In this document: positions 47,843 to 59,326 of the stretch, piece after piece
How positions within the stretch are numbered: position 1 is the first letter of the stretch
Layout of the letters: every line of letters starts with the position of its first letter
NCBI GenBank assembly: GCA_013339895.1
Contig: JABACO010000037.1
Span: 186,001-250,000 of the forward strand
Direction: 5' to 3'
DNA: 64,000 nt
From: Ephydatia muelleri
Lineage: Eukaryota > Porifera > Demospongiae > Spongillida > Spongillidae
Made by a program: the position numbers and the translations under genes
Notes under the pieces: generated by a model
The model's database searches: none
Seen by the model: only the letters and a program-made list of their open reading frames with translations
Told to the model about the DNA's origin: nothing

Positions 47843-48748
47843 GTGTATAAGAAAATATGCCATACGATAGTGTACAGGGCCATGTACGCAACAATGCAAG
47901 TGTGTGCACAAGTGGGAGCCAGCATGAGTTCATGTACTATGTGTGAGCTGAAAGTTGTGTGAGACCGAAATCATTGCAATCGTAGCCGAGTGGGCGTGGC
48001 AGATATAAGACGATGATTTTAGCAAGATGATGGCAAATAGGAAAGCTTTATTACACGACTAGAGGATGATGTGAGTGCTTAGCAAATAGCCTTACGCCTG
48101 CCGATTTGAATACTGCCGGCGACGTGGGAGGCGCAAGGTTATACTGCAACCATTCACTTGGGTCCGTTAATTTGGTACGATCGTCTGAAACTGAGCAGCG
48201 TTCTTCTTCTTTTAACTTTCCCGCATAAAATCACTGCCTGAGTGAGACAAAAACAGTTGGGAACGGCTAGCTTAGTTTAAGGGAGAAATGGGCGGAACAA
48301 AGAAGTTATCAAAATTTATTGTGGATTGGGGGAATGGAACACGGGTTGCATGCAAAAATGGTGCAATCGAGCGGGAAATGTGCATTAACTTTGCACAGCT
48401 GTATCTCCGTGACGGATGGAGTAAAAATTAACGAACTAAACACATCAATAGCAACAGGACCCCTGTACGTGCATACTGAATTTGAAGCGATTTAAACTCT
48501 CCTAGCTGAAGATGTGGCGGTTTTGAACCCCATGGGGTATCGGACTTTGTAGCATCAGCAAGGAACTAGTGCAAGGCCCCAAAATAAGTTTTCCCGTAGT
48601 GAAATGGTGTAGTATGAAGTGTTGAAAATAGGAAGTCGATAGCGTTAACCGTTGGGAAGGTATAGCGATTCACCCGCAATGCATTTTTATAACATTTTTA
48701 TAATATATGAGTGGTGCAATTTTCTCGTGAACTGTCCCATATATATAT

Positions 48749-49437
48749 GGGTCAGTTTCCAAGAAAATGAAAAGTGGCACTTATATATATAAAAAATTAT
48801 AAAAATGCTTTACGTTTGAATCGCTAAAACTCCATAACGGTTTAAGCTATCAACTTCCTATTTCGAACGCTTCGTGCCACACCACTTAGACTCTCTAATC
48901 AACTGTGGTGTCTTACCCTTGCTCCTTGCCAACGTTGCAAGGAACAATACCCCATGGGGTTCGAAATCCAGGTAGCTCCCTGCAGGAATGTCCACATTTC
49001 CCGCTCGATTCGTGCCTTTACTCCTGTACTCGGGAGAATGGAAGCGGTTCAGGGACTGAGAAAGGCGTGATTCGATCGGGAAACGAGGACTTACTTTGCA
49101 TTGCTGTATCTCCATAACGGAAGAGGTAAAAATCAACGATCTGCAAAATCAATAGTGACAGGACTCCTTTATGTGCATATCGATTTTGAAGTGATTTGGA
49201 CATTCCTGCCGGGAGCTACCTGGATTTTGAACCCCTCGGGGTATTGTGCCTTGCAACTCGGCAAGGAGCAAGGGTAAGACACCAAAATCGATTTTCGTAG
49301 AGAAGTGGTGTGGCACGAAGTGTTCGAAAGTAGAAGTTGATAGCTTAAACCGTTACGAAGTTTTAGCGATTCAAACGTGAAGCATTTTTATCACTTAATA
49401 TATATACGCCACTTTTCATTTTCTCGGAAACTGACCC
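48749..49437. mobile_element. 0.7-kb foldback element (family member 3)
   Basis: Left tip GGGTCAGTTTCCAAGAAAAT and right tip ATTTTCTCGGAAACTGACCC are inverted repeats. The arms meet near 49080 and carry the family words ATACCCCATGGGGTTCGAAA and ATCTCCATAACGGA. It is flanked on both sides by ATATATATATG, which may be a target duplication, and it abuts the end of the giant foldback with only about ten bases between. Confidence 0.8.
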
Positions 49438-49469
49438 ATATATATATGTATTAGATATTATGAACTTAC

Positions 49470-51848
49470 ACTGGTAAATTTTTTTTGGTCAAATTTCCAA
49501 ATTGTGTCCTCATGATTTGTACCCAACCACATGTCTTTTATGACATCTCCATCCTGCCATCCCCCCAGGATTAAGATGTGGTTTTTCGAGGTGTGCTCAA
49601 ACCTCAACAGATTGGCTGAGGCACAATCTCCTCCTTTATATCGTGATGATTGTATTGTAATTTCACACCATTCCTGTGTAGAGTACAAGTCAATAAATAT
49701 TTAGGAATACACACCACATGACCAACATTAATGAGCAGAAAATGTGCTACAGTGGTGATACTATACTAAGGTCACTTGGCTAAAACAACACATAAGTATG
49801 AAAGATCAGAGGGCACAGTACACTATGGTATAATTTTCTTTGCATTGCTCCACACAAAAATACACTTCAGACATCTCTATTATAACAGCACTAGTCAGTG
49901 AGCCATTTAATTATTTCAATAGGCACATGCCTAGAAAACATGGCCTTAATTGATTTAACTAAAGAACCAGTTACACTGCTACAGGAACATTTTCATCTCT
50001 TGATATTATCTGGTCTGTAAACTATTATGATTTGAAGTAAAAATGGAATACAAGTGCAGTGAAAATCACATTGTTCTGACTGGCAAGGCTAGCTAAGCAC
50101 TGGGTCAGGTATGCCACTACCCCACCCACACTACCCTATCCCCAGTCCTCCTCTAAATTGATCCAGCCAACAAATACACTCCCATTTGCCGTATAAATGT
50201 CTGATTTGGCTGCTCTGTCAGCTATGTCTGGAACAAAGCTCATCACATTGCTACATGCTTCTATATATATATTTGTTAACCAACAGATTGCACTCAGTTA
50301 ATGAAGCCCACTGAATAATGTCATTGAAATTTGAATGTATTAGTTTGGCCTTGTATTATGTATAATATTATGTATAACCCCCTCCCCCCTCCCTTCCGCC
50401 CAACCCCCATACTCTTTAACATCCACCTAAATGTCTGAGTTGAGAAGGCCCTACTGTAAGTGCATTTGTAGATGTCTTAATACAAGGGCAGAATTGCATA
50501 AAAATGCAGCTCAATGTGTCTAACTACTGTACTAAATATTTGTAGACAATCATAAGAACATTTGTTATACTGCTGTCGTAAGCCTTGCATGTGATGTGCT
50601 TAGAATATTCAAAACTAGACATACACATGTACAGTTTTCACATTAGTTCACAAAAAAGTCTTCTTGTTGTGATGTTTGTGCACTTTTAGCATGAGTAGGT
50701 CAACTAACTTGATGCTCTACAATTTTAAGAACTAGTTTAGTAATAGAAAATATTTTGCATGGCAATTTGATTTTCTCATTGATAAAATCAAGAATTGTAT
50801 TGAACTACTCTCACATTGCCCAATTGAAATTTATCGATTTTACATCATTCTATGATCTTGTCTTCAGTCAGCATTGGACTACAGCATAAGTTTTATTTTT
50901 CTCATTAAGTTAAAACAACACCACTTGCTTTTAGTATCATTCATTTCATGTTCTCATGTTTATGTGAAGCAATTGGAAGAAATAGATTTTAAGGATAGGA
51001 GTTTGCCAAAAAGCAGTCTTCTATTTGATTGCAAAGACTGACACTATATATTTGTGACACTCATTGTCATTTATGCAAATGAAATCTCGCAAACTATAAG
51101 ATTTAATTTCAGGCATAGCATTTACTCACAACGAAAACATTCAATATGGGAATTATTCCCAGATCGTGCAGACACATCAATAAGGCTGCATGATTAAATG
51201 TAATCTCACTACACTGCTTCTTACCTTTATATTAAGATCAAGAATATTTACTATATTAGTGGTCTTGTCTGCTCGTCCATCATTTCCACCAATTTTCATA
51301 ATTTGGCCACCTCCAAGGTTCACAAATGAAAAATATGCACATGGCTCAGGAGTATTTGCATAGTTGGGTTGAAATGTCCATGTTCCTAATATAAAAGCAA
51401 GTGAATTATTTATTTATTGCAGATACAATATTGTCTTTTGAAAAAGGAAAAGGTTCAACAAACATTGCTTAAGTGCATGATATCAATAAAAGTGATCATC
51501 CGAAAACAAAACACTTGTATCCTCTGAGCAATGCATATATTTTGCCCATTTTGTGTGTGCACATAAAATAACTCATTTACTAGATTACATATATTAGCAC
51601 TGATAACTAACTGTATAAGGAGAAGTTGGTTGATTTGAAGTGCACTTTTCATATTTACAATTTGAAGCATTTCGCTCTAGTGGCTGTCATAGCAAACCAT
51701 TGAAGGAGTATTTCAAAATGATGGCTAGGAACTACTCGTAACATAATGGTATCACTCAGGAATCATATCTAAACCAAGCACCTCAAAACAATTGTTGTGC
51801 TTATTCAACAGGACTCCAATATTTGTTCCATAAACAATACACACACAT

Positions 51849-51919
<71 letters not shown>

Positions 51920-52353
51920 CACCATATCTGACATGTTTAAAAATAAAAATGTGGTAATAGATAAATGCAATGCATTGAGATCAGCCTTGTGAAATTGATC
52001 AAAATTCATATATGGTTTCGTTTAGGTACTCATTTTATTTCGAAGTCAGAGCATGTTGGGGGTGGACCCTACCAAAATGTCATATAACTAATGCTATCAT
52101 CATCTTAGTGTTATCCCCTTAATCACTCAGCAGGATGCATATATGGCAACCCCGCCCTCCCCACAAACAGCAGTATCACAGCAATAATCATAACAACAAC
52201 AAAAAAACTACAACAACCAAAACAACTAAACAAAATTCCTTTGATTTCAGTTTTCAGGCTAATAAAAATTATTAATAATTTCAAAAGTAGAATTTACCTC
52301 GCTGCTCTCTATAAGATATGATACACTGATGTTTGTACACAATGATGATAGTT
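49470..52353 (-). CDS. Kelch-repeat protein, upstream exons
   Basis: Three minus-strand exons with good splice sites join in phase. Exon 52298-52353 reads IIIVYKHQCIISYREQR. Exon 51225-51385 reads TWTFQPNYANTPEPCAYFSF, VNLGGGQIMKIGGNDGRADK and NIVNILDLNIK. Exon 49470-49673 reads EWCEITIQSSRYKGGDCASA, HILILGGWQDGDVIKDMWLG and TIWKFDQKKFTS, ending at a perfect GTAAGT. The repeating GG, D-W-L/V-L and W spacing is that of Kelch beta-propeller blades. Introns are 912 and 1551 nt. The next exon in phase is at 36791, implying a 12.7-kb intron. The 5' end of the gene is not found; a transposon tip at 52373 lies just upstream of the first exon seen. Confidence 0.7.
51841..51915. repeat. (CA)n microsatellite
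   Basis: About 36 CA units inside the 912-nt Kelch intron region upstream of exon 51225-51385. Confidence 0.95.
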
Positions 52354-52372
52354 CTGAACAACAAAACTACCA

Positions 52373-52410
52373 CTGGGTCAGTCCATGTCAAATCAACACA
52401 CATTTTCCCA
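52373..52410. repeat. solitary foldback tip
   Basis: CTGGGTCAGTCCATGTCAAA and TCAACACACATTTT resemble the tip of the foldback at 37253. No partner end is seen, so it may be a truncated copy. Confidence 0.5.
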
Positions 52411-52859
52411 CCTTTTCATTTTTACTTACAAAGTTTTCTTCTATGTGCATGTCTCATAAAACATATGCATTCGTATAAAATATTAATGTTTAGGCACAAA
52501 TATTTTGGCTAATGCAAGGTGAAATTTTTCTAATCACAAATGGGAAATTTGAAAAATATAATTCCTTGGCTCCTGAATACACAACTGAAATGAAAATTGG
52601 AAATTGGGATTAAAGTTTTTGGACTTTTGTCTACATTCATTTCGCTACATCCTGATTAAAACTAAATGAGGACATGTGATTTATTATAGGTCCTAGAGAT
52701 GCTGCTTATTGCATACTGTAGAAAAGGTTTTTTATTTCTTCAATTTCAACAATGAAAAGACTTAAGGTACTAGTGTTTGCAATACATGCATCTAACTATT
52801 AGGACTACATTTTCTGGAAGACATGTTCTTCAGTCCGCAATATTTCTAACCGACTCCTT
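52411..52859. other. no recognisable gene
   Basis: AT-rich; nothing recognised. Confidence 0.4.
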
Positions 52860-53911
52860 TGGTGGATGATCTGCTTCCCACTGGGTATCTTGAACATGAT
52901 GGTTACAGTAACTGGAGTAATAATGAAATCAAGGAGTAGCTATGCCTTTGGAAAAAGTCTGCACCAGAATGAAAGGTGTAATGAGATCCTGACCACAATG
53001 AAATTGTGTGATGTCACCAAGTCTCCAACGATCACCACTGCTGACATCAGTTGCAGTCCAGACACCTATTGAAGAGCTACTATCCCTGGATTGGTGCTGC
53101 TATTTCATGCTTCAGAATTAAAATGGATCAACATTATTTCTACTGCATTCCTGCCAGTGCTCCCTCCTATTGTTGTTACTTTGCTCTTTACTGCCACTAG
53201 TTCTCTAGTTGCGTTTATCCTCATGCAGGATGTTTGCTGCTGTGCGCAGGCACCACAATAGAGTGTCCCTCAGACGCAATACAGCCATGCCTAGCAGTTA
53301 AAATGATGAGGTGGTTGTCCATATTGAGGCTGTCTTTTGACTCTGGAACCTCCTGCCATTGGACTACTGTACTTGTACCAACAGTGCTGCTACCTGCTCC
53401 GTAAGTCGGTCAATCTTCTGGTTCATGACTTGCTCAACTGTGTTGGAGTTTGCATGTGTGTAGTGGCTGCTATCTGTTGCTGCTCTTCCAGAGACATCAA
53501 CAGCTTAGCACGCTGGACTGTTGAGTTGTTTCTCTGACCGCCCACAGTTGCTTGCTGACATACAACAGTACCAACAACAAAGTGATGTGATTGCGCACTG
53601 TGTGGTTCAATCATCATGTTTTCCGATTCGTGGCTGAACAGAGGGAGCGATTCCTCTGGCAGAGGCCTATGACTATGGAACTTGTTTAAAAAGGTAAACC
53701 CAATTGGCATCAGCGCCTCCACCAGTAGTTTACATGTACATGTGGTTGTGTACACCTTTTGTTCCTCTTTGCTAAGATTAAACCAAGCGGCAAGTGCTTC
53801 CCCCCTGATTGGCAATTTGACTGCATTCACCTCATCTTTCCAGCTGTGAATGCCATATGTCAAGTGCTGAAACCACTCGGTGGCATTGCAGACGAGAACA
53901 CTTCGGCACAC
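52860..53911 (-). pseudogene. gypsy-like LTR retrotransposon gag fossil
   Basis: A minus-strand gag-type segment with WKDEVNAVKLPIRGEALAAW, FNLSKEEQKVY and FTFLNKFHSHRPLPEESLPL has the look of the retrotransposon gag domain, followed by a decayed stretch with cysteine pairs and an early protease-like region. No LTRs, reverse transcriptase or integrase are visible, so it is an old, truncated and broken copy. Confidence 0.55.
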
Positions 53912-53976
53912 TAATAGTAAGGCTTGCTAAAGCCATTCTCTGGTACCGATGTGACAAGTTGCAATCATAAACTAGA

Positions 53977-54569
53977 ATGAATCTTATAGGCACACAAACA
54001 ACAGATATACACTCATGGTCACATGCATTCGAACGTGTTCTAACTGGAGTGCTTGCTCAGACCTGCCAACTCTCACAATTTGACTCACGATTTTCGACCT
54101 TTTCTCACGATCTCACGACCAAGTTCCTATTTCTCACGATCGCTGGTAAATCATGTTTCATTGCTGACTTCTGCCACAAGGCATGCCTTTCCCCACAAAT
54201 TGAGAAAGGAAGTGGCATTCTTCCTAAAGACCAATCAAGACCAGCAGACATTCTAGTGCCAAACTGGTCCCTCTCACGCCCAGCTGCATTTGACATAAAG
54301 GTCATCAATCCGCTTAATTTGCAATTTATACAAGAAGCGGCTCAAACCTGTGGTCATGCAGCTGAGATGGGAGAAGAGGCCGGGGATGGGGCAATGAAGC
54401 TATCAATGTACTTTTAACCATATCCAAAAAGGTAGCCACGCATCTATGTCGACCTCTAAATGAGGTTATATCAAACATCTACAGTCGCCTCAGCCTCACC
54501 CTCATGAGGCAGAATGCCAGGGCAATTTTGGCCAGATGTGTCTCACCAAACACCTGCTGTGACTTTTAG
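53977..54569 (+). pseudogene. non-LTR retrotransposon fragment (REL-endonuclease part), plus strand
   Basis: The frame gives KDQSRPADILVPNWSLSRPA, AFDIKVINPLNLQFIQEAAQ and, in a shifted frame, ATHLCRPLNEVISNIYSRLS and LTLMRQNARAILAR. The PADI...AFDIKV pair is a PD-(D/E)xK-type core, and the last piece matches the C-terminal tail that follows it in related retroelement polyproteins. The earlier residues of the open frame are not convincing. It is a truncated C-terminal relic from a relative of the element at 40137. Confidence 0.55.
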
Positions 54570-55372
54570 TTATTTGTAGTGCCCGTTAACCGCGTACGTA
54601 CGTAACTTAAGCGTACGCGTTAACGCGTTTTATTATTAGCTTGTTTATTTTTTAAAATAAAATGGTTGCATCCTGTTCATACGGTTCAACCATAGATTAT
54701 AGAATACAGGGGTATATATATTTACGTGACGTTACGTCACGTTCCGTTACATGACTGTGCTTCGCATTGAATCCTTTGGTGGGCGTGTGAGCTGTTAAAC
54801 ATCCTTCTGTAGAGAGGTTGTTTAGCCTATAACTGTGTGAGGACAGCCTCTTTGACTTATAACTATTCTTTTTACAGAGTTTTAGCTGAGCCAGCGAGCG
54901 ATCGTAGCTACCACGTGATCGGGTAGTGGTTGTGGGATTTTCCTGGACACAGGTAACATTACAAATCCATTCTGTGAGTTCCCTTATTGAACACGTAGTT
55001 GGTAACGTGGCGTAGTAACCTTTTAGAGTCTCTACGAATTGTAGATCGTGAATATGCCTGCTATTGGTATCCGAAAAGCGTGTACTTTTCACAGAAAAGT
55101 TATTAGGGTTGTAGAATGTTTAACCATAGATCTACCGATGTTATCTCCGGTTAACATTTTGTTAACCGTAGATAACGTTTTTCCTTCCCTTTCTTTCAAT
55201 CATATTCTAAGCATCTTTTAAAGCATAGCAACCAAACAACCTCGGTTGTGTTTGGCATGCATTTGGGTACTAGCGAAACATAATTTATTACTTAATGTGT
55301 CACATATAGCGTATGAAAATGTGCAATTTCACTGAAGCGGTCACAATTGCCGTCGATTTACAAAATAGAGCG
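54570..55372. other. no confirmed gene; one unrecognised minus-strand frame
   Basis: A minus-strand frame at 54697-55092 (including IRELTEWICNVTCVQENP and LKLCKKNSYKSKRLSSHS) has ordinary composition and could be an exon, but I recognise no domain. A palindromic patch of CGCGTACG words lies at 54590-54630, and GGTTAACATTTTGTTAACC near 55149. Confidence 0.3.
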
Positions 55373-58300
55373 TTAATGTCTATTGTCCTGAATGTCCACC
55401 CGGGGGTACAATTGGACACCCGGGTGGACAGCAAAAAAAGTTTTTGCCGTTCGGTTCATGGAAGGGACCTAGTTGCATTTAACGGTACTGGCTTATAGAA
55501 CAAGTCTTTTTAGGATCGGGCCGAGATAAGTAAGGCTTAAATCTTTTGGTATTCATAAAACGAGCCGTGCTAGCGGACCTATCTATTACGCTCCGTGCGG
55601 TACATGTACACATAGAATACGAGCTACGGAAGGTACGTTGTTTTTTTTTGCCAACGTTCATACAGGAAAATAGTTGTTTCTCTGGACTAGTGTTTGTCAA
55701 GTAAAGGCGATTGAGAGCTTTCAGCTGTCTGTTTAGGCCTACATGTTTACTGTCGCGTATCCAAAATGGCAAATTGGCTACTCAATACGTGTCTGAGAGC
55801 TAAAATAAGCTTGGCTGGCTAACAGTACGATTGGAGAGGGTTGTTCTTTGTTCAAAGTGACGCAGTAGTCATTTTCAGGGCCATACAATACATGTTCATG
55901 TATAAATCAGTCCCGCCCACTTTTCGTAGTACATGTACATGCATGTAGCTAGACGTAAGTTTTATAGTACTACATATAGTACTAGTACATATACAGTGTA
56001 CGTTGTACTATTAATGTTACTACCAAATTTTACGGACGACAAGTAGTATTGAAAACGGCGCGCAGGTATAGCTACATACTCTCAAAGATGCCATCAAAAA
56101 AGCAACCTCTGAAGCAAAATGACCACATTTTAGGTAAGATCAAAAAATTTATGAACAGAAAAGGGGTCATTCAGAAAGTGGTTGCTGAAGGCACAATTTC
56201 CAAGTACCATGTCCTATTCGAGGGTGTAAGTCAGATTTTGCACCTCAGTGCATGGATCGTATTTACATGTGGAAACTAACTAAGGTTGATACCCACAGGA
56301 TTCTAAACCACAAGAAGTGACTTCTAGAGCCATTCAATGCGACCCAGCATTCCTCCCACATTCACCGCAACAAATAAAGCAAGCATTTATTGCTGCAGGT
56401 AAGTCTTTTCATGATAGTGGAGCTAGTGGGAAGGGGCATAGATAGTTTCTAAACTATCTATGGTGGGGGCTATGCACTTTATTATTAATGGCATAGGCTA
56501 TACAATACTACTGAAGAAATGTTCTATGGTTCTACATCAGGTGGAGGTGAGGCCGGTTTAGAAGCAGCCGTCTCACTTGGAGCTGTCATACAGTTGGCAC
56601 CTCCAGTACAGTTGCCTCCAACATGTCCTCCTCTAGAGGTTTTGATGTCTCCAGCATCTAATTTTGATGAAGAGAGAGCAAGGAAATACTCAGGGAGCAG
56701 TCCAAGACACCAGCATTGATGACGGCGATGAATCTGGTACAGAAGACCAACCAATGTTTGATGACATCCCTGATGCAAGTATGCAACAGCTCCTTGGAAC
56801 TGGCACTACTATTCCAGAGGATGATGCAACAAATCCTCTGATAGCCCATGGACTGAAGTGGACACTAGAAGAATGCATTTCAATGGACGTATGCAGGGAT
56901 CAGCCAAAGAATACTATTATCAACTTCCCCAATGGAGTAGTTCCTGATTTTGGAAATTTCTATTCCATTTGGAAGTTGTTGTTTCCTTATGACATAATGC
57001 TCGATTGTGTTCAGAACACATCCCTCCTGTTGGAGAAGGGAGGGCTGCCACCAACAACCTCAACTGAAATGGAGAAGTGGTTTGGCATAACCTTTGCAAG
57101 GACTCTATTTAAAGAACAAGGCCGTGACCTGTGGCGGACTGAGATGCATGTTGAAAGTTGTTGCTTGCCTGCTGCATTTGGCACAAGGTTTGGTATGTCC
57201 CGTAACAGGTATGATGCTATTCTTTCTTGCTTGCGGTTTGGCAAATTCTCTGATCTGGAACTGCTGCATAACCCTTGGCTACCAGTGCAATGCTTCATTG
57301 ATGCTTTCAATACCAACAGAACAAAAGTTGTCAGTCCTGGCACATTTATTCTGTTGGATGAAATAATGAGTTCCTGGCTGGGTCTGAAGGCTGAGTATTC
57401 TTTGAATGGCATACCACACAAAACCAAGATAAAGCGAAAACCAAAGGTAGAGCTAAAGGCACTTATAGACTGTAAGAGTTCAATAATGATGCGTCTTGAG
57501 CTTTGTGAAGGAGCTTTGCGCCAGTGCAGCAAACTTTATGAACAGGAATATGGAACAGCTGTAACTTTACGCGTGTCAGCTCCATGGCATGGTAAAGCAC
57601 ATATTGTTATTGCAGACAGTGCATTCAGTTCTGTAGCCATAGCAGTAGCCTTGAAACAGCATGGTACATACTTTATTGGCATAGTCAAAACAGCCCATAA
57701 AATGTATCCAAAGCAATTCATGGGAACTCATGACTTTTCCAAAAGGGGTGATCATGTTGCACTCAGTGCAAATGTGCAGGGCCACCAGTTATTTGCTGTT
57801 GGATGGTTGGATGGCAAGAGGAAAGACCTGGTGTCCACTTGCGGCACAACACTTCCAAGTACTCCTGCAACACGTACACGCCAGGAGGTGGTGGTTTCAG
57901 CCGATAAAGGGGTCAGTACTTGTCCTTATCTACGCATAACACCTCGCTGCAACATTGTTGCCTCCTACTTTGACAACTTCCATTTCATAGATGTGCATGA
58001 TCATATGCGTCAAGGCATATTGAAGTTGGAGCAGCACTGGCTGACATGAAACTGGGTGTACAGGGTCCTTTCAACATTGTTTGGAGTGATAGTAACAGAT
58101 TGCTACTATGCATCCAGATATAATTTCATCCAGCAGAAATGTCAGGAGTTGATTTTCGTGAGTATGTAGACAGATTGGCATACCAGTTAATCAATAGTGA
58201 TATCTATGGTGTTAGGACAAGTGCTTATTCTAATGAACAGGAATCGGTTCATGCTAGAAATGGTCAAGCCATTCACACCCTCAAACCCCTGTACACTCTG

Positions 58301-59211
58301 CCAGCATATGGTGAGAAGAAAAGAAAATGTGCAGAGTCAACATCAATATGCAACTATCGTGCAAGATGACGCTGCATTGTCTGTAGCAAAAAAGCAGCAT
58401 TTTTCTGTGCCACCTGTTATGAGCATACTGGTGGTGCAATCATGGTTATTTTCAGTTCCAGCACAGGGCGTGATTGTTTAATCCACCACATCTCTTCACT
58501 GTACTGAAAGAAGCTGTCTGAACTCAATCCATATCTATCATGTACCCTTTTTTTGTATATGTATCACGTGAGAGTGGGAGGTGTACACTCCTTACTTAAA
58601 ACTTTTAGCACAGCTAGTATCTCTGCTTTTAGGTACACCTTCTAATGTCCACAGATAACATATTTATGGACCTACTACTGAGTACATATAACTCACCAGC
58701 ATGGCCTAGCCCTAAAAATGACTTCTGCGTAACATTTGTTCTTGTCAGAACCTCAATCGTACCGTTGGCAAAGCTTATTCTACCTCTCTAGCCTCTATAG
58801 GACACAAAAGTTATAATTGCGCACGTGCATGCTACAGCCTACTCAACCCCATAAAAAAAAAAAAAAAAACTGGAAGCTCTCGATCGCCTTTGGTGACAGA
58901 CTATAATTAAGCAAAGCAGCTACTTGCTGTTGAACTGTCCAAACGCTAGCAAAAAAACACCTTCCGTAGCTCGTACAATGTACCGCACAACCGCGGCACG
59001 AGCGTAATGGATAGCACGGCTCGTTTTACGGGTATCGAAAGGATTTAAGCCTTACTTATCTCGGCCCGATCCTAAAAAGACTTGTTCTATATGCCAGTAC
59101 CGTTAAATGCAATTAGGCTCCTTCCATGACCGAACGGCAAAAACTTTTTTTGCTGTCCACCCGGGTGTCCAATTGTACCCCCGGGTGGACATTCAGGACA
59201 ATAGACATTAA
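55373..59211 (+). mobile_element. piggyBac transposon with long terminal inverted repeats
   Basis: The element is flanked by TTAA on both sides (55373-55376 and 59208-59211), the piggyBac target. The tips TGTCTATTGTCCTGAATGTC and the inverse at 59188-59207 begin inverted repeats that run for about 250 bases (55377 to about 55640, and about 58960 to 59207). Inside each tip is a smaller palindrome, TGTCCACCCGGG...CCCGGGTGGACA. The right repeat has scattered differences from the left, so the copy is not brand new. It encodes a piggyBac-type transposase. Confidence 0.88.
56088..58507 (+). pseudogene. piggyBac-type transposase, nearly full length but broken
   Basis: The start at 56088 reads MPSKKQPLKQNDHILGKIKK; small exons follow (SKPQEVTSRAIQCDPAFLPH near 56305, donors GTAAG near 56226 and 56399). 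The main frame 56664-58049 carries the PiggyBac (DDE_Tnp_1_7) domain: FARTLFKEQGRDLWRTEMHV, TFILLDEIMSSWLGLK (first Asp, in LLDEIM), IVIADSAFSSVAIAVAL (second Asp, in ADSAF), and SYFDNFHFIDVHDHMRQGIL (expected region of the third Asp). After a stop the tail continues with YVDRLAYQLI and a cysteine-rich C-terminal domain (CIVCSKKAAFFCATCYE, near 58375-58425), which binds the transposon end in this family. A few stops or shifts break it. Confidence 0.85.
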
Positions 59212-59326
59212 CCACGGTAAACATCCGTTGTTTTACAGACCGAAGCGGTTCAAATGCGGACAAAACCTAACAAATGCTGTGGTTTTGCTTTCGCCTCCCT
59301 CGTGCTAATTATTGTCCACACAGTAC

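Larger units (their letters stand above)
41447..48738. mobile_element. 7.3-kb near-palindrome (giant foldback, family member 2)
   Basis: The left end GGGACGAGAAAATTGCACCA pairs with the right end TGGTGCAATTTTCTCGTG...TCCC. The two unique arms (about 41447-42590 and 47615-48738) are near-identical inverted copies with only scattered differences. Both carry GATACCCCATGGGGTTCAAA and GGAGATACAGCTGTGCAAAG, shared with the neighbouring small foldbacks. Inward of the arms lie CA-rich tracts on the left and GT-rich tracts on the right, then a 1.6-kb unpaired spacer (44541-46150). No transposase is encoded: long open frames here are His/Thr or Cys/Val artefacts. Confidence 0.8.

Noticed and set aside
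42216-47962. Many open frames of 60-300 codons rich in Cys/Val or His/Thr
   Set aside because: They are translations of CA/GT arrays in frames without stops; composition is pure dinucleotide repeat.
41447-48738. The palindrome as a pure assembly fold-back error
   Set aside because: The arms differ at scattered bases, CA and GT tracts differ in length, and the spacer is unique; still worth confirming with long reads.
54697-55092. Minus-strand 131-codon frame as a definite gene
   Set aside because: Starts with GTG, has no recognised domain or clear splice support; kept only as a remark.
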